Position numbers and translations under genes: made by a program
Assembly (NCBI RefSeq): GCF_036669915.1
Contig: NC_089317.1
Location: 2,642,071-2,706,070 of the forward strand
From: Pocillopora verrucosa
Taxonomy: Eukaryota > Cnidaria > Anthozoa > Scleractinia > Pocilloporidae
DNA: 64,000 nucleotides
Reading direction: 5' to 3'
Notes under the pieces: generated by a model
What the model saw: only the letters and a program-made list of their open reading frames with translations
What the model was told of the DNA's origin: nothing
The model's database searches: none
Shown: positions 35,895 to 47,604 of the stretch, piece after piece
Position numbering within the stretch: position 1 is the stretch's first letter
Layout: the number at the start of each line of letters is the position of its first letter

Positions 35895-36591
35895 ATGGCA
35901 GACGGAGCAGTGCATGAAGATTTCTTGAAGTTCACACTGGTCCATGGTAATGAAAACAAACACCTAATGCAGTTATTCCAGTGGAAAATTCGGTAATGAA
36001 TAAGCTCTAAGCGTTATTGGTTTTTTTTCAGGGTCAAATAAATACCCGGTTGAATTACAGACGGATAGCAGCAATGACGGACCCACAGTTGAAGATTTAG
36101 CAAACCTTGCAGCTCGACTCACTGATGTACCTAGAGGATCACAGAGGCTCATTTTTAAAGGTGAGTGGCGTTGAAGAGAAGCTGCATTGCGCCCTGTCAC
36201 TATACGGTGGATTATTCTTGCTTATGATCCATCCCAACAAATATTTTTGCTCACGCACGATTGGTCTAAACACATTACGTGACCGAATATTCCCTCAACT
36301 AAGACTGGAAGACTGGAGGATACCCGAGGATATCACTAAAGTAATGTTCTTCAATTTTCAAATCTTATGTTCACTATATGCTTATTTTCGTGCCAAATAG
36401 AGGAAACTGTGATAAAATTTCCCCACAGCCCCATACTATTGTAAAACAAATCTGTTTTCCCAATGGCTATGTATTGTTTTTGTCATTGTTTTCTCTATCC
36501 AAGAACTGAATGCATAATGTAGTATGGGGCTGAGCGGAAATTTTACCGAAACTGTTTATGTATTAATAGGCTCATGAGTAACTTATGCCCC

Positions 36592-36622
<31 letters not shown>

Positions 36623-39600
36623 TTGTTTTGTTAAACACAGTTTAATTTTTTTTTTCTTCATAGAAACTATTTAGCCGAATATTTTTGACTTGAATGTAGC
36701 ACATTGGAAATGCAAGTTAGCAAGTACTTGAATCCAATGGAAAATCAAGTTTTTCAGTTCTCTGTTTATAATTTTCATTCAATGAAAACCAGTTTAACAA
36801 AACATGTTTTGCTGGTGTGAATGGGGTATTAGTTGTTTGACTTACAAAATTCCAAAGTGAGTGTTGAATAACATAGTGTGAATCAGGTAGTTGAAAGCTA
36901 TACGGCCCTGCACAATGAGAGCTGAAAGTAATGGACTACTTAGCTCATTTCTTAACTCTTTGACCCTTTTGAGTGACTAGCATCTAATTTCTCCTCACAA
37001 CATCACCCCTGAATCAAACATCCAGGTCACAGGAATAAAACAAATAATCACCAACATAAGGAACTCTGGATTTTTAAACAAATTCTCCTTGTCAGCACCT
37101 TCGGAAATGTATAGAGAACAGTATAGAGAATAATTATGCTTACTGATATTATGGTGTCAAGGGTTAAAACTTTATACTATGAAAATGTTTGAGTTACGTT
37201 TCTTTGTTTTAGGGCAGTCATTGACAGATCTCAGTCAATCACTAAAATCTCTGAAAGTGAAGAATGGAAGTAAAGTTATGTTAATCGGCAAAAAGGTCAG
37301 TCTAGTTTGGATACTGAAGTAATTTTCATTTGGGTGTCAAAAAAATTAATAATCTCTGATTGCTTTGATATTGCTGCATTTCGTTGCGAGTTTTTTGTTA
37401 CTGTACTGCTTATATGTAAGCTGACAGTTCCAACTCCAAACTAGATCATCAATCCTTAAAACTTTTGAGAATTTAAGAATAGAGAATTGAGACCAGAGGA
37501 TCTAGGCCTGGGATGCTTGAGGAGTGTTGATTTCAAGGATCTTGCTCTTCAGCTTCAAGGAAGCAATTTTGTTCTTGCACATGGAGCAATTTTCCTGTGT
37601 TGCAGATAGTTTGCATGTTTTACTCTGAATCCTTACTACCTTCTTAAGATATTATCCTGAACTCTGATTTGCCATTTCAAATACTTAGGGTTTGGTTTTA
37701 CAACTGACACCCAATTTAAATGCACTCTACTAGCAGGGTTCATATGCATCCTATAGACCTGGAAAATTGTGGAATTTTATTTTGTCACTTTCCAGGACTG
37801 GAAAGTCCTGGAAAAAGACTATAGTAATGGAAAGTCCTGGAAATTTGCTCAAATCAAACTATAAAATTTTAAGGATTTACAAAAAAAATTTTTCAGATGG
37901 CAAGGAGAATTGATTTACGAATGTTGGGAATGAAAGGGTATATGGTGAAATTGAAGTCCCGGAAGAATCAATCTGAGTCCTAGAAATGTCCTTGAAATTT
38001 GTTTCTGGAAAAGGGTTGGAACCCTGTATTAGTAGGACACTCTAGGAGAAGTTGATTGCCTTCAGCATGCACTGAAAATGATTAATATTTTTTTTCCTCT
38101 GTGAAGTTTAATCCTTTAGAAGAAGAGAATATGAAAGCTGTATTAGCTGCTGAGAAGAAGACTGATGAAATAGAGAAAAGACTTACTGAGAATGTGGAAG
38201 AACTCCAAGGAGTAGAAAAGGTTATATAATTGGTTTACTTTTTTAAAAGATGACTTCAATGTGGAATTTGAATAATAATTGGTTAGTTTGCTAGCCAACA
38301 AGATTGTCCTTCACATAAGTTGATTGGTCCATACCACTAGTAATCAAAACTATAACAAAATTCTCAAAAGCGATTGGTTATCACCAGCTCGATTTGAGCA
38401 CTAATAGGTCAGTGTATGCATCATGCTTTTAATTAGATAGTGTAATGTGACAGTTAAAATGACAGTGAACATGTCATACCTGTGTAAGTTGACAGAACAC
38501 ATCATGTGTGCAGAATGTTGTCTCACATTTCGCCAAGTTAATTGTTGTTTTGTTTTTTTTTTTTATGAAAATGTACAACTGATGTCTAATTTCTCTCTCA
38601 AATTTTGTCATAGTTTTGATTAAGTGGTAACAGGACTTTGTGTCATCCAACTCTATCTGTAATTGTACATGCAATTAATACATCAGACTCCTGCTTCATG
38701 GTTGTCTGATTTTGTTAATCACTCGTATGGTTACAGACCTAAATGGTCTCAAACTCAGTCCTATTACCATCATTGATAGCATCTGGTTTCCACAACAAAG
38801 AGTGATCATGGGTGTTGCTACTCCCCTAAGCAACAAATTCTCTGTAATAAAGGTGGAAGAAGGAAAAATAATTACCAGCCAGAGAATATATACAGCTATA
38901 TTTACCAAATTCTCCAAGCTGAAATTATGAAAATATTTATGGCAAACAATGTGGAGAATTTATCAGTAGATCTAAGGAAAAATACAAGCGACACCATTTG
39001 GAAATTTTACCAGAGCTTTAGTCTCTAGAGTCTAAAGCATGTTAAGCTTCCATATCTTCAGGTCCACCGGATTACTCAGGGAATATTTGAATCAAAGTAA
39101 TAAATAGATGTATTATCGTTCAAATATCTTACACATCATGCTTTTTTCTCAACAGGGATTTCTTCAAACTGAACTAGTCAACCAGACCCTGGATAAGCTA
39201 ACAAGGAAAATACAGGGAATAACTGAGGACTTCATGAAAACTCTTGAGAGTTTGGACTCCTTGGTTAGTAGCCAACAATATAAATCCCAAGCAACTCTAT
39301 CATTTTAACCCTCAGAAGTGAAGAGCATGGTTGTTGTGGCAATCGGTAACTAACGATGTAAAATCAAAACTTTTAATCCAAAATCCTTCATGAAAGCATA
39401 TAGAAAACTTGTACTAAATTATTAGTGTTTAAATATGTGCATGTAAAAATCACAAGCTTCTGATTGGCTGAAAACAAGTGTATTCTCATGTAACATGAGT
39501 GCAAAGTTGTAACACAGGTGCAAATTACAAATAGCACACATAGGCTTTCAAAATTCCATTTTTCTAGACCTTCAGTGATGTTTTTCCATGTACATTATTG

Positions 39601-40973
39601 GCAAGAAATACCATGATTTCTCTTGCAATTTTGTGTAATAAGCACTGTCTTATAAATTTTTCAAAGAGTACAAATTGTACTTGCCCTTCAGACTAGTGCA
39701 ATTTTTTTGTCTTTGAAAAATTTACTGGTGCTTATTAACACCAATTGCACCCAAAATCATTTTATTACCTAAACTAATGCAACATTATATTCAAAATCAA
39801 GAAAAAATGACCAATATATGGAACATTCAACTCTGTGGCCTGGTAACACCATTCCACTTGATGCCATCACCAGTCGTGTACCAAAACTTAGTTGTCCCTT
39901 TGGTGGAACCCAGGTGACAGTGGTACAATACAGCCAGTTTTACTAACTAAAGGTCACTTTCAAAAAACTGACATAGCCCATTTCAGGAAAGGAATAATAA
40001 ATTTCACTTAACTTATGTCTCATACTTGATTGCTCTGGCCCTGTGCATGGTTTACCTCTACCATTGACTAGAGTGATTAGTATCTAATTTCTTCTTAAAC
40101 ATCACCCTGTATGACACATTGAGGCCATGAGAATGATAGAAATGATCACCCTGACTAAAGAAGCTCTTGATTTAGTTGGTGGTACTTTTTTTAATTCTCT
40201 CAACCTTACTGTTTGATTCAGGGGTGATATTGTAAGGAGAAGTGAAATGTTAATCACCCTCAGAGCTTAAAGGGTTAATTTTGTTTTTTACTCTACCCAT
40301 GTGACACCAGAGGCACTGTGAAGGGAAGACTATTCAGGGATTAAAGTATTGTTCACTGATAAACTTTTTTCATGTAATATTGGGTAGAATGATAGAGCAG
40401 TTATGCCATGGACAGAAATGACAAATCATTTTTAACCTCTTGAAATGATGAATTGGGATAAATTATCCTCCCATTTGAAGTGTTCCACTATAAATGAACT
40501 CATCTGTGTGTAGCTTTTGAAGCTTTCTGAGATTTGAATTTTACTTTTGCTGTTTAAATCAGCTCATAGATTCCAGCCTGCAACAAGCCAAGGCAAAAAA
40601 GAAATCTCTTGTTCAACGAATTCAGGTAAGTCTGAAAACAACTTCAGTATAACATAACATCTGATGGCAATTTTTTCCACTTTTGAGGTCACAAATTTGA
40701 GTTATTGCTTGCAATGCAATATGTAATATTGTATAATGCAATTTATCATACACTGAATTTACAATGAACAATTTGATTGGTTAGGATCATTGATTTAATA
40801 TTCAGTAGTATGTGAAGCAGACAGGTATTGCATTTATTATGGCAAGTTCAAACTCTGCCCAGTTGCCAATTAAGGGTGGATTCCTTTACCTTTATAATGT
40901 TCTCTTTCAGGTCTTATTGGACAAGAGTGATGGAATATCAATCAGGATAGAATCTCTTAAGAAGAATTCTTAG
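35895..40973 (+). CDS. BAG1: BAG family molecular chaperone regulator 1 (seven exons)
   Basis: Exons 35895-35946, 36032-36160, 37213-37295, 38107-38220, 39156-39263, 40563-40625 and 40911-40973 join in frame to give 203 residues. Residues about 11-90 form a ubiquitin-like fold (GPTVEDLANLAARL, QRLIFKG, SKVMLIGKK). Residues about 105-200 are the three-helix BAG domain that binds the Hsp70 ATPase domain and promotes nucleotide release (LVNQTLDKLTRKIQGITEDF and LVQRIQVLLDKSD). The order and size match the short isoform of animal BAG1. The exon 4 donor is the weak GTTATA, but the join is in phase and the protein is continuous. Introns 2 and 3 contain several MITEs. It is divergent from ENDOG. A distant AATAAA at 41917-41922 is a possible 3' end. 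Confidence 0.93.
36413..36545. repeat. 133-bp MITE with long terminal inverted repeats
   Basis: TAAAATTTCCCCACAGCCCC at the left is matched by GGGGCTGAGCGGAAATTTTA at the right, extending inward to about 25 bases with few mismatches. In BAG1 intron 2. Confidence 0.8.
36588..36826. repeat. 240-bp MITE in BAG1 intron 2
   Basis: CCCCATTCACACCA at the left end and TGGTGTGAATGGGG at the right end are exact reverse complements. Sub-terminal AACATGTTT blocks are also inverted. It lies 42 bases from the preceding MITE. Confidence 0.8.
36955..37168 (-). repeat. MITE-like element, family A copy 5
   Basis: Reverse orientation: AAATTCTCCTTGTCAGCACC and GGTGTCAAGGGTTAA. In BAG1 intron 2. Confidence 0.65.
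37734..38026. repeat. Nonautonomous element with CAGGGTTC ends
   Basis: CAGGGTTC at the left and GAACCCTG at the right are inverted. Internal TGGAAAGTCCTGGAAA phrases repeat. The CAGGG ends recall hAT elements, but I see no clear eight-base target duplication. In BAG1 intron 3. Confidence 0.6.
39478..39775 (+). repeat. 300-bp interspersed repeat, family C copy 1
   Basis: Contains CATGTAAC, AGTGCAAAGTTGTAACAC, AATAAGCACT and TGCTTA..AACACCAA phrases in the same order as 44965-45260; 44320-44580 is an inverted copy. In BAG1 intron 5. Confidence 0.6.
40064..40277. repeat. Family A-like element, rearranged (copy 6)
   Basis: The left half resembles the reverse of the family A right end, and the right half (GATTCAGGGGTGATATTGTA to TTAAAGGGTTA) is the same end in forward orientation, so this copy is a palindromic derivative. 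In BAG1 intron 5. Confidence 0.55.
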
Positions 40974-41251
40974 ACAGAAAATAGGAGAAATAATTTTAGT
41001 TTGTGTCATTCTCATGGTCAGTGAAAATGAGAGAAGGAGACTGTGCCAAGAACAGCATGAGCTGTGGCAGTTTCCCTGACAACCCCAACAGCTGTTTGTA
41101 GCTTACCAGCTTTCTCACTCACCTTCACTACCAAAGGGCCTGTTACAGAAATTATTTAATAAGATAGTAAATATTTCTAAGATTGTCTGTATTTATACCA
41201 TTATTATCATCAAGAGAAATGCATTTCTATCATCTGTTTTTATAAGTAGAT

Positions 41252-41261
<10 letters not shown>

Positions 41262-41285
<24 letters not shown>

Positions 41286-41440
41286 ATATCTGTGGAAGAG
41301 TATAACAGGGTAATTTAGTATTATAAAGAGTTTCAAAGCTGATGTTTCCAGCATTAGCCCTTTGTCTGAGTGATTGGCATAGGGCTATGCTTTAACGAAG
41401 GGCTACCACTCAAAATGTCAGCTTTTAAACTCTATGTTGG
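41262..41440. repeat. Interspersed repeat, family E copy 2
   Basis: Starts AAAGAAACTGTGGTGCTATA and includes inverted phrases AGGGCTA around 41390-41405, as expected for a MITE. Related to 10315-10445. It lies downstream of BAG1. Confidence 0.5.
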
Positions 41441-42175
41441 CCTGTTTGTATAAGCAATCCACTTTGTTTGTAAATATGCTTAGGAAAAGAAAACTGTACA
41501 GGAACAAATATAGGGGGCTTCAAAATCCTCTTGTCTCTGCTTATTATGAGTAATCAGTGTTCACTGGTTTAAAGGTTGGGCATTTATTCAATCTTTTTAC
41601 CCCGCAAATATTGATCCACAGTAGGAGGGTATGTGGAAACCCCCTCTTTTATCTCTCTTGTGTGACAACTAACAAAACAAGTTTCCCTTAAGATTCCACA
41701 GCCTCAAGTGTAGACAAATTCCACAAATGATCACATATTACTCTTGCACCTCACAAGAGAGATGAGCATTTTTTTTTTTTTTTGCAGTGACTTGCATCAG
41801 TCTTAATTCCTCCTTTTTTTATTTTGGCATCTTACATCAGTGTTTTCTTCTTCCTATGTTTCCACTCTCTTTTTCTTTCCATTTGGTTCCCTTTTGCATT
41901 TTTCCAGACTTTCTTTAATAAAGTACTTCACATGAAATTCCATCTCTCATTGTATGGGAATCCCATCAAAACTGCCGAAAGGACCCCTTATGGGACCTTA
42001 CCGGGATCTTGGCAGGATTCCCATCAACGGAGAATTGAATATCATATGAGGTATATTAATTATATTGTTACCATGCCAGGATCCAGTACCTGATCACTAA
42101 TGCAGCTGTTAGTCTTCCCCTTATGTAACAATCTCTTGTAGATTCTGGCTGACAACAGTTTGCACAAATTTACCT
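41441..42175. other. Intergenic, no supported gene
   Basis: AT-rich with T-tracts. A frame at 41824-42093 has no motif or splice support. Confidence 0.45.
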
Positions 42176-42332
42176 TCTGCACCCTAACATCAGTATGTGT
42201 TTTCTCCATAATGTTCTCTATACATTTTCTAAGGTGCTGAGAAGGAGAATTTGTTTAATAATCAAAAACTTCTTAAGTTGGTGATCATTTCCTCCATTCT
42301 TGCAGCCTTAATGTTTGATTAAGTGTTAAAGA
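42176..42332 (+). repeat. MITE-like element, family A copy 7
   Basis: GCACCCTAACATCAGTATG and GAAGGAGAATTTGTTTAATA phrases; right end lost. Confidence 0.6.
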
Positions 42333-42722
42333 AATCAACTTCCGGTGATTGTTGCTTTTTCCTTTCTAAGCAATTGACAAATCTCAAGGAAAAGATGTGA
42401 CGAAACCTACTTTTACCCTATAGTTGTTCATCAAAACAAGTTCGTCATGCTATCTGTTAATCTTGCATGGGTTTGGAAAGTTGTAAACTGTATGATAGAT
42501 TGACAAACTGGGTAATTTTAGACAAAACTAGGAAAACATCTAAGATCGAATTTGTAATTACGTAGTCTTTTTTTTTTTCAATACGCTGAGTAAGTGAAGT
42601 GATCCTAAACACTGCACATAACAGGAAATCGTAGATGTAAGGGAAGCTGTGCATAAGCAGTGTGGGTAGCCTGTGCAAAGAAAACCTTGTTACCGTGCAC
42701 CCCTGGAAACGAAAACAAAAAC

Positions 42723-45700
42723 ATGGCGGACGTGTCAACAGTGTCTTTTTCAGGAAGTTCTGCAGAAACTATCGAGAAGGCAAAGGCTTTCTGGAAGTGT
42801 ATAGACCCTCCTCCGGAACAGAAGTCTACATTAGCCGTCAGTGGAATAAACCACCGCCTAAAAACAGCCCCTCAAGTTGGAGACGGTTCGTTAAAACACT
42901 GTTTTAAAACATCAGTCTGGAATTAAACAGCTTACCTCTCGGAAAAGATCTTGTATTACGCTCAACTACAAATTGGCGGCCCTGCCGCTTTCTAGAAGCA
43001 TGGGAAATAAACGCTTGCAATCGAGACGATGGCATTCATCTGCCAAGCGAGTATTTGACTAAAGTGCTGAAGGATAAGGCCTAATTAATTAAACAACTGT
43101 TAATAGTGTATTTTGATCGTCCGGGTGAGTGTAGTCCTGAGTCTGAGAAGGACTGTTGTCGGTAATGGTGACTGACGTTTCGACAACCTGAGCGAAAGTC
43201 ATAGTCAGAGTCAAGTGAAAGGTTGCTGTCAGTCGAATGATCGTCATCCGAAACTGTATAACTACACTTACCCGGACGATCAAACTACACTATTACATGT
43301 TACCCGCGAGTTCAAACCATTTACTGTAAACAACTGTTGGTACTATACAAATATCCTGCATTTCTGATCTTTTCTCATCTTTTTAGAACGGTCTCACCTG
43401 TGCAACGATTTTTTACAGTTGTTAGTTTGTATTGTATTCGTGCTTTTCTCAATCAACTACTGAAAATGTATCGTTACGGCAGCTTTTTACGCACATTCAC
43501 TGGGTTACTTTGAATGCTTTTTGGGATACTTCTGTTAGTTTTTCGTTGATGTTTTGTTCTATTACACTTTATTCACTTAACCCTTTAACTCCTAAGATCT
43601 AGTTTTTAATTCTCTCCTGTTCCCAATAAATTAGTAATGAGAATTTGGTGTTGGATCAAGATATCTTCTACCTAATAAGTTTGAGTATTCTCATAACCTG
43701 TTTGCTGGATGATGTATGGAAATTATAGGGGGAAGTTACATGCTGATCACTTCTTGTAAGTGGTTTCAACTTCAACCTAATGTTTGGGTTATGGAAATTT
43801 GAATTGATCCCTTTGCAGGCAAGAGATTAATTGGTACCCATCAGACACTCACAACTTCACTTGAAATGGAAAATGATCCAAGTAAGTGAATTTCAGCTTA
43901 ACTCATAACTTCTTTTGTCAGTTGAGGATCTAAATTCTCAGACAAATTTTAAAAAAAACCTTCTCTTGAACTTTCTAAGTTGAATAAGCTAATCATCATG
44001 TCTTTAGGACTCGCAACATATTTGGAGGATGCCCAGAAAAGGAAAGAACAGGAACAAGCCGACTATGTGCAAAAAATAGTGAGATGATTTTTGCAATTGT
44101 GGTGGTATTTTACAGCTTAGATAGATAATTTTGTTGAAAAGTACTATAACTTTTACAATTTACCTTGAACTGTTGGGTGTGTTAGATCTATGTGGCCTGC
44201 TACTTGTTGTGTTGTTTCCTGTGTTTTTTTGGAAAGTTGAAATCTTGATGATTTATCTTCATTGTTTTGGGCCCTGGCTGCTTGGTTTACAGCTGTTTTG
44301 TATTGGTGATGACATGATTCCAAGTGCAATTTGGTATTAATAAGCACAAGTAAAATTTTCAAAGACAACAAAATTGCACAACCCTTAGAGCGAGTGCAAT
44401 TTGCAGTCTTTGAAATATTTACAAGACTTAAGTGCATACTACACCAAAATGTAAGGAAAATTACATTACTACTTATTAATGATATAATTTGCACTCATGT
44501 TACAACTTTGTACTTGTGTTACATCAGAATGCACTAGTTTTAAGCCAATCAGAAGCACATAATTTTTTCATGTACATTATTATCTCAAAAATTGTATTTG
44601 TTTGTAAATGGTAGTACAGGTGTTGGAATACACATGTCAGATGTAGTTTGTGAATCAAAGATGCATGTTGATGACACTCAAATATAGAGCAAAAGTGACG
44701 TAAGTTTTTGTCTGGTTCATCTTCACTCTGGGTGCATCTATGAGGAATAGTTTCCCCTTGCTGGTACTCCTCATTACTCTTGCCGATTGCCTAATGCTCT
44801 CTGTCTACTCCCCTCGCCCCCATATGCTGACCTTTACACACCTTGGCACCTTGCTTGGGTAGCCCATGTCATGTTATAAAGTCCCAGACTTGAGTTTTGC
44901 TCTGTCTTGATCTAGATATAGATAATTAATTCACTAATAACGAACACGAAAAAATTACACGCATTTTTCATGTAACACAAGTGCAAAGTTGTAACACGAA
45001 TGCAAAGTTGTAACACAAGTGCAAAGTACAAATAGCACATGGGTGCCATCAAAATTTCATCCATCGTTTTCTATGATGCATTTTTCATGTAAATTATTAA
45101 CAAGTAACAATGATATGGTATAATAAGCACTAGTAAGCACTTTTCTAGTAAATATTTCAAAGACTATGAATTGTACTTGCCTTATGGATATGTGCAATTC
45201 TATTGTCTTTGAAAATTTTACTCATGCTTAGTAACACCAAATTGCATTCAAAATCATGATTTTACCAATACAAACAGGCCAGTATGGTCAGATAAGATCC
45301 TTAGGTGTGGCAATATCAGGATTATAGCTAACCACTGGCTAACCAGGTTGTATTGTAGTCATGTAATTGCCTAATACATTTATGTTGTATTATAGACAAA
45401 CATTCCATGGAAACAGTATGAAAGTTTGCTAGTAGATTTAGCAGGTCATGTCTAAACTGATTTTAATTTTGAAGTGTCTTTGCATCTTGCAGACTTCATT
45501 TAGAGAAGAAGCTCAACAAATGCTGGCCAAAAGAAAGGTTGAGAGATTAAAGGTGAGGTGACCCTTTTTGCCATTGGATGTGCAAAGCAAATAGCATCTA
45601 ATTTCTTCCTACAACATCACCCTGAATCACAAATCAAGGTCAAGAGAAAAGAGGGAAAGAAGCTCTTGATTGTTAAACAAATTCTCCTTGTCAGCACGTT

Positions 45701-46918
45701 AAGAAATCTTTAGAGAAGAGTATGGAGAATATTAAAAGTGATGTTAGGGTGTAATGGGTTTAAGATGGAGGACTGATTGAGAACCTGTTAACTCCCAAGA
45801 TCTTGTTAGTAATTCTCCTTACTGTCTGCCATACAGTTCTTGTGATGTTAGTTTGGAGAATTTGGTATTGGATCAATCTATAATCCCCTAATTGGTATTT
45901 TTCTTTATTCTCATCACTAGTCTGCTTGATATTGATATTTGAAAGAGGAATTCTGTCTTGGTCACTCACGGGAGTTAAAGGATTAAATACAGCAGATTAC
46001 TTGGGGAGGACTTTTGTGGGGACCCCAGCTAAGTTTGTACCAGATGTATTGCAGAATAGCTCAGTAATCAGAATTGCAACCTTGAGAGGTTGACCTGACA
46101 CAAAAAGATAATATTCTGCATAGTACTACCCATGAATTCATTTTAGGTTTACTTTAATTTAAGGTACTACTGTTCTTGCCTAAGATAAGTTTCCCTTTTA
46201 TTTCTTTGTCAAAGTATTGTTCATGTAATATAGCATCCTAACACATTGTGGATGAAACTCAAAACTTTTTGGAAAAATTGAGGTAATCATGGTCATAAAG
46301 AAGTTTAAATCAGCAATCACTTACTTCAATGTCATGATCTCTTCCTTCTCACCTGAACTCCCTTTAGTGAGAAGGCAAATGAGGGGGAGTGGGGTGGGTG
46401 CAAGGAAAGAATAGAAGGCAAATGTGTGGGGTGGGGTGGGTGCAAGGAAAGAATAGAGACCCATTCGTAGCTGGAACCAGGCTGAAATTTCAAAATACTA
46501 TGATTTTGAGCATTAATCATGATTCAAGAAATTAAAGAAGGGAGCTGGTTGCAATTCAGTGCTATATTACCTGAAACACAGACCTTTGGTTTTCTCATGG
46601 AAATGAAAAGCAATTTTTGAACCTTAATTAAAACTTTTAGGCTTTAATTGTGGAAGCAGGGATGGTGCAGTGGTGAGAGTGCTTCGCTCCCACCCCTCCC
46701 ACCACTGTGAACTGGGTTCAAATCCTGGACCTGGTGTCACATGTGGATTGAGTGTGTTATTAGCTCTCATCCTTGTTCCAAGGGGTTTTCTGTGGGTCCT
46801 CCAGTTTTCCTCCCTCAGCAAAAAACCAACATTCTAAATTCCAACTCAACCTGACAAAAGTGGACAGGAAGAGCCACCCCACGGATTGTCCACTGCTAAT
46901 ATCCAGTTATTTTTTTTT

Positions 46919-46963
<45 letters not shown>

Positions 46964-47519
46964 GCCATCCATGCAGGCTTTGTCATGTTTGGGACTAGTC
47001 ACTATATATATTGTCTAGGGAGGGGTTGGGAGGATTTTTGTTGTATCACCCTGAAATTAACCTTGTGCCCCCCCTCCAAAGCTTTGTAGTATTTTAATGA
47101 TCCCCTCCATTGACAGGCAATGTTCTGTAGCCCCACCCCCTTTGTACCTTGTTAGCAATGACTGTTTCTCCCCCCTGTTACCCTGAAAACCATGTGACCC
47201 CCCCTTCATTCTTTCTTTCCCCCCCCGTGATAAATAATGATAGATGCTTTACTTTTAATTTCCCCCTGAGCAGAAAGAAGCAATCTCACATCGTCAGCCC
47301 AAAGAACATGTCTTCAACATCTCGTAAGTGGGAAACTCTCTTTGTTTTTTCCTTTTTTTTTTCTTTTTTACTGTGTAGTCTTGATGCCATTTCTTCCAAA
47401 TTTTGGTATGTATTTATAGAGAGTCCAGTGAAGAAGATGACGAAGCCGTCGAAGCCATGGCAGAAATTGATAAGTTTGAGGATAGTCTTAAACAGAAGGA
47501 AATTATAAAACCAGAGTAG
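42723..47519 (+). CDS. Unrecognised acidic coiled-coil protein (six exons)
   Basis: Exons 42723-42885, 43819-43881, 44008-44078, 45493-45552, 47274-47323 and 47420-47519 join with matching phases (1, 1, 0, 0, 2) to give 168 residues. Residues 1-55 are polar with WKCIDPPPEQKS. Residues about 75-125 are a charged helix rich in Glu, Lys, Gln and Arg, likely coiled coil (DAQKRKEQEQADYV and MLAKRKVERLKKEA). The C-terminus has an acidic patch SESSEEDDEA, a likely CK2-type phosphorylation region. There is no signal peptide or membrane segment. I do not recognise the family. The six in-phase joins make the gene model strong. The exon 1 donor, GTTCGT, is weak. AATAAA follows at 47599-47604. Confidence 0.75.
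43104..43292. repeat. 190-bp MITE with GATCGTCCGGGT ends
   Basis: TAGTGTATTTTGATCGTCCG at the left matches CGGACGATCAAACTACACTA at the right as an inverted repeat with few mismatches. In intron 1 of the coiled-coil gene. Confidence 0.8.
43579..43770 (+). repeat. MITE-like element, diverged family B copy
   Basis: TTAACCCTTTAACTCCTAAGA start and a GAGAATTTGGTGTTGGATCA core tie it to family B, but the right end is diverged. Confidence 0.5.
44320..44580 (-). repeat. 300-bp interspersed repeat, family C copy 2
   Basis: Inverted relative to the copies at 39478 and 44965. In intron 3 of the coiled-coil gene. Confidence 0.6.
44965..45260 (+). repeat. 300-bp interspersed repeat, family C copy 3
   Basis: Includes AACACAAGTGCAAAG repeated in tandem near the left end, a local expansion not seen in the other copies. 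Confidence 0.6.
45585..45762 (-). repeat. MITE-like element, family A copy 8
   Basis: Reverse orientation, with AAACAAATTCTCCTTGTCAG and TGATGTTAGGGTGTAA. Immediately beside the family B copy at 45787. Confidence 0.65.
45787..45985 (+). repeat. MITE-like element, family B copy 3
   Basis: GTTAACTCCCAAGATCTTG at the left and CACTCACGGGAGTTAAAG at the right. Confidence 0.65.
46649..46918 (+). repeat. tRNA-derived SINE
   Basis: A box GGTGCAGTGGTGAGAG and B box GGGTTCAAATCC are correctly spaced, so the head is a tRNA-like pol III promoter. A tRNA-unrelated body follows (GGGGTTTTCTGTGGGTCCTC) and it ends in T-rich DNA next to a GT microsatellite. In intron 4 of the coiled-coil gene. Confidence 0.8.
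46919..46960. repeat. (GT)n microsatellite
   Basis: About 20 GT units directly after the SINE. Confidence 0.95.
47015..47220. repeat. G/C-tract interspersed repeat, family D copy 3
   Basis: Shares GGAGGATTTTTGTTGT, TAATGATCCCC and AAAACCATGTGA with the copies near 2258 and 27530. Confidence 0.6.
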
Positions 47520-47604
47520 AAATTAACTTTCTAAAAGTTATCGTTATTTCTTGAAAAAGAAAAAAATCTTGCCTCTGTACATGACTGTAAGAAATGTAAA
47601 TAAA

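Noticed and set aside
41824-42093. 89-codon frame after BAG1
   Set aside because: Composition follows T-rich DNA and there is no motif, start context or splice support.
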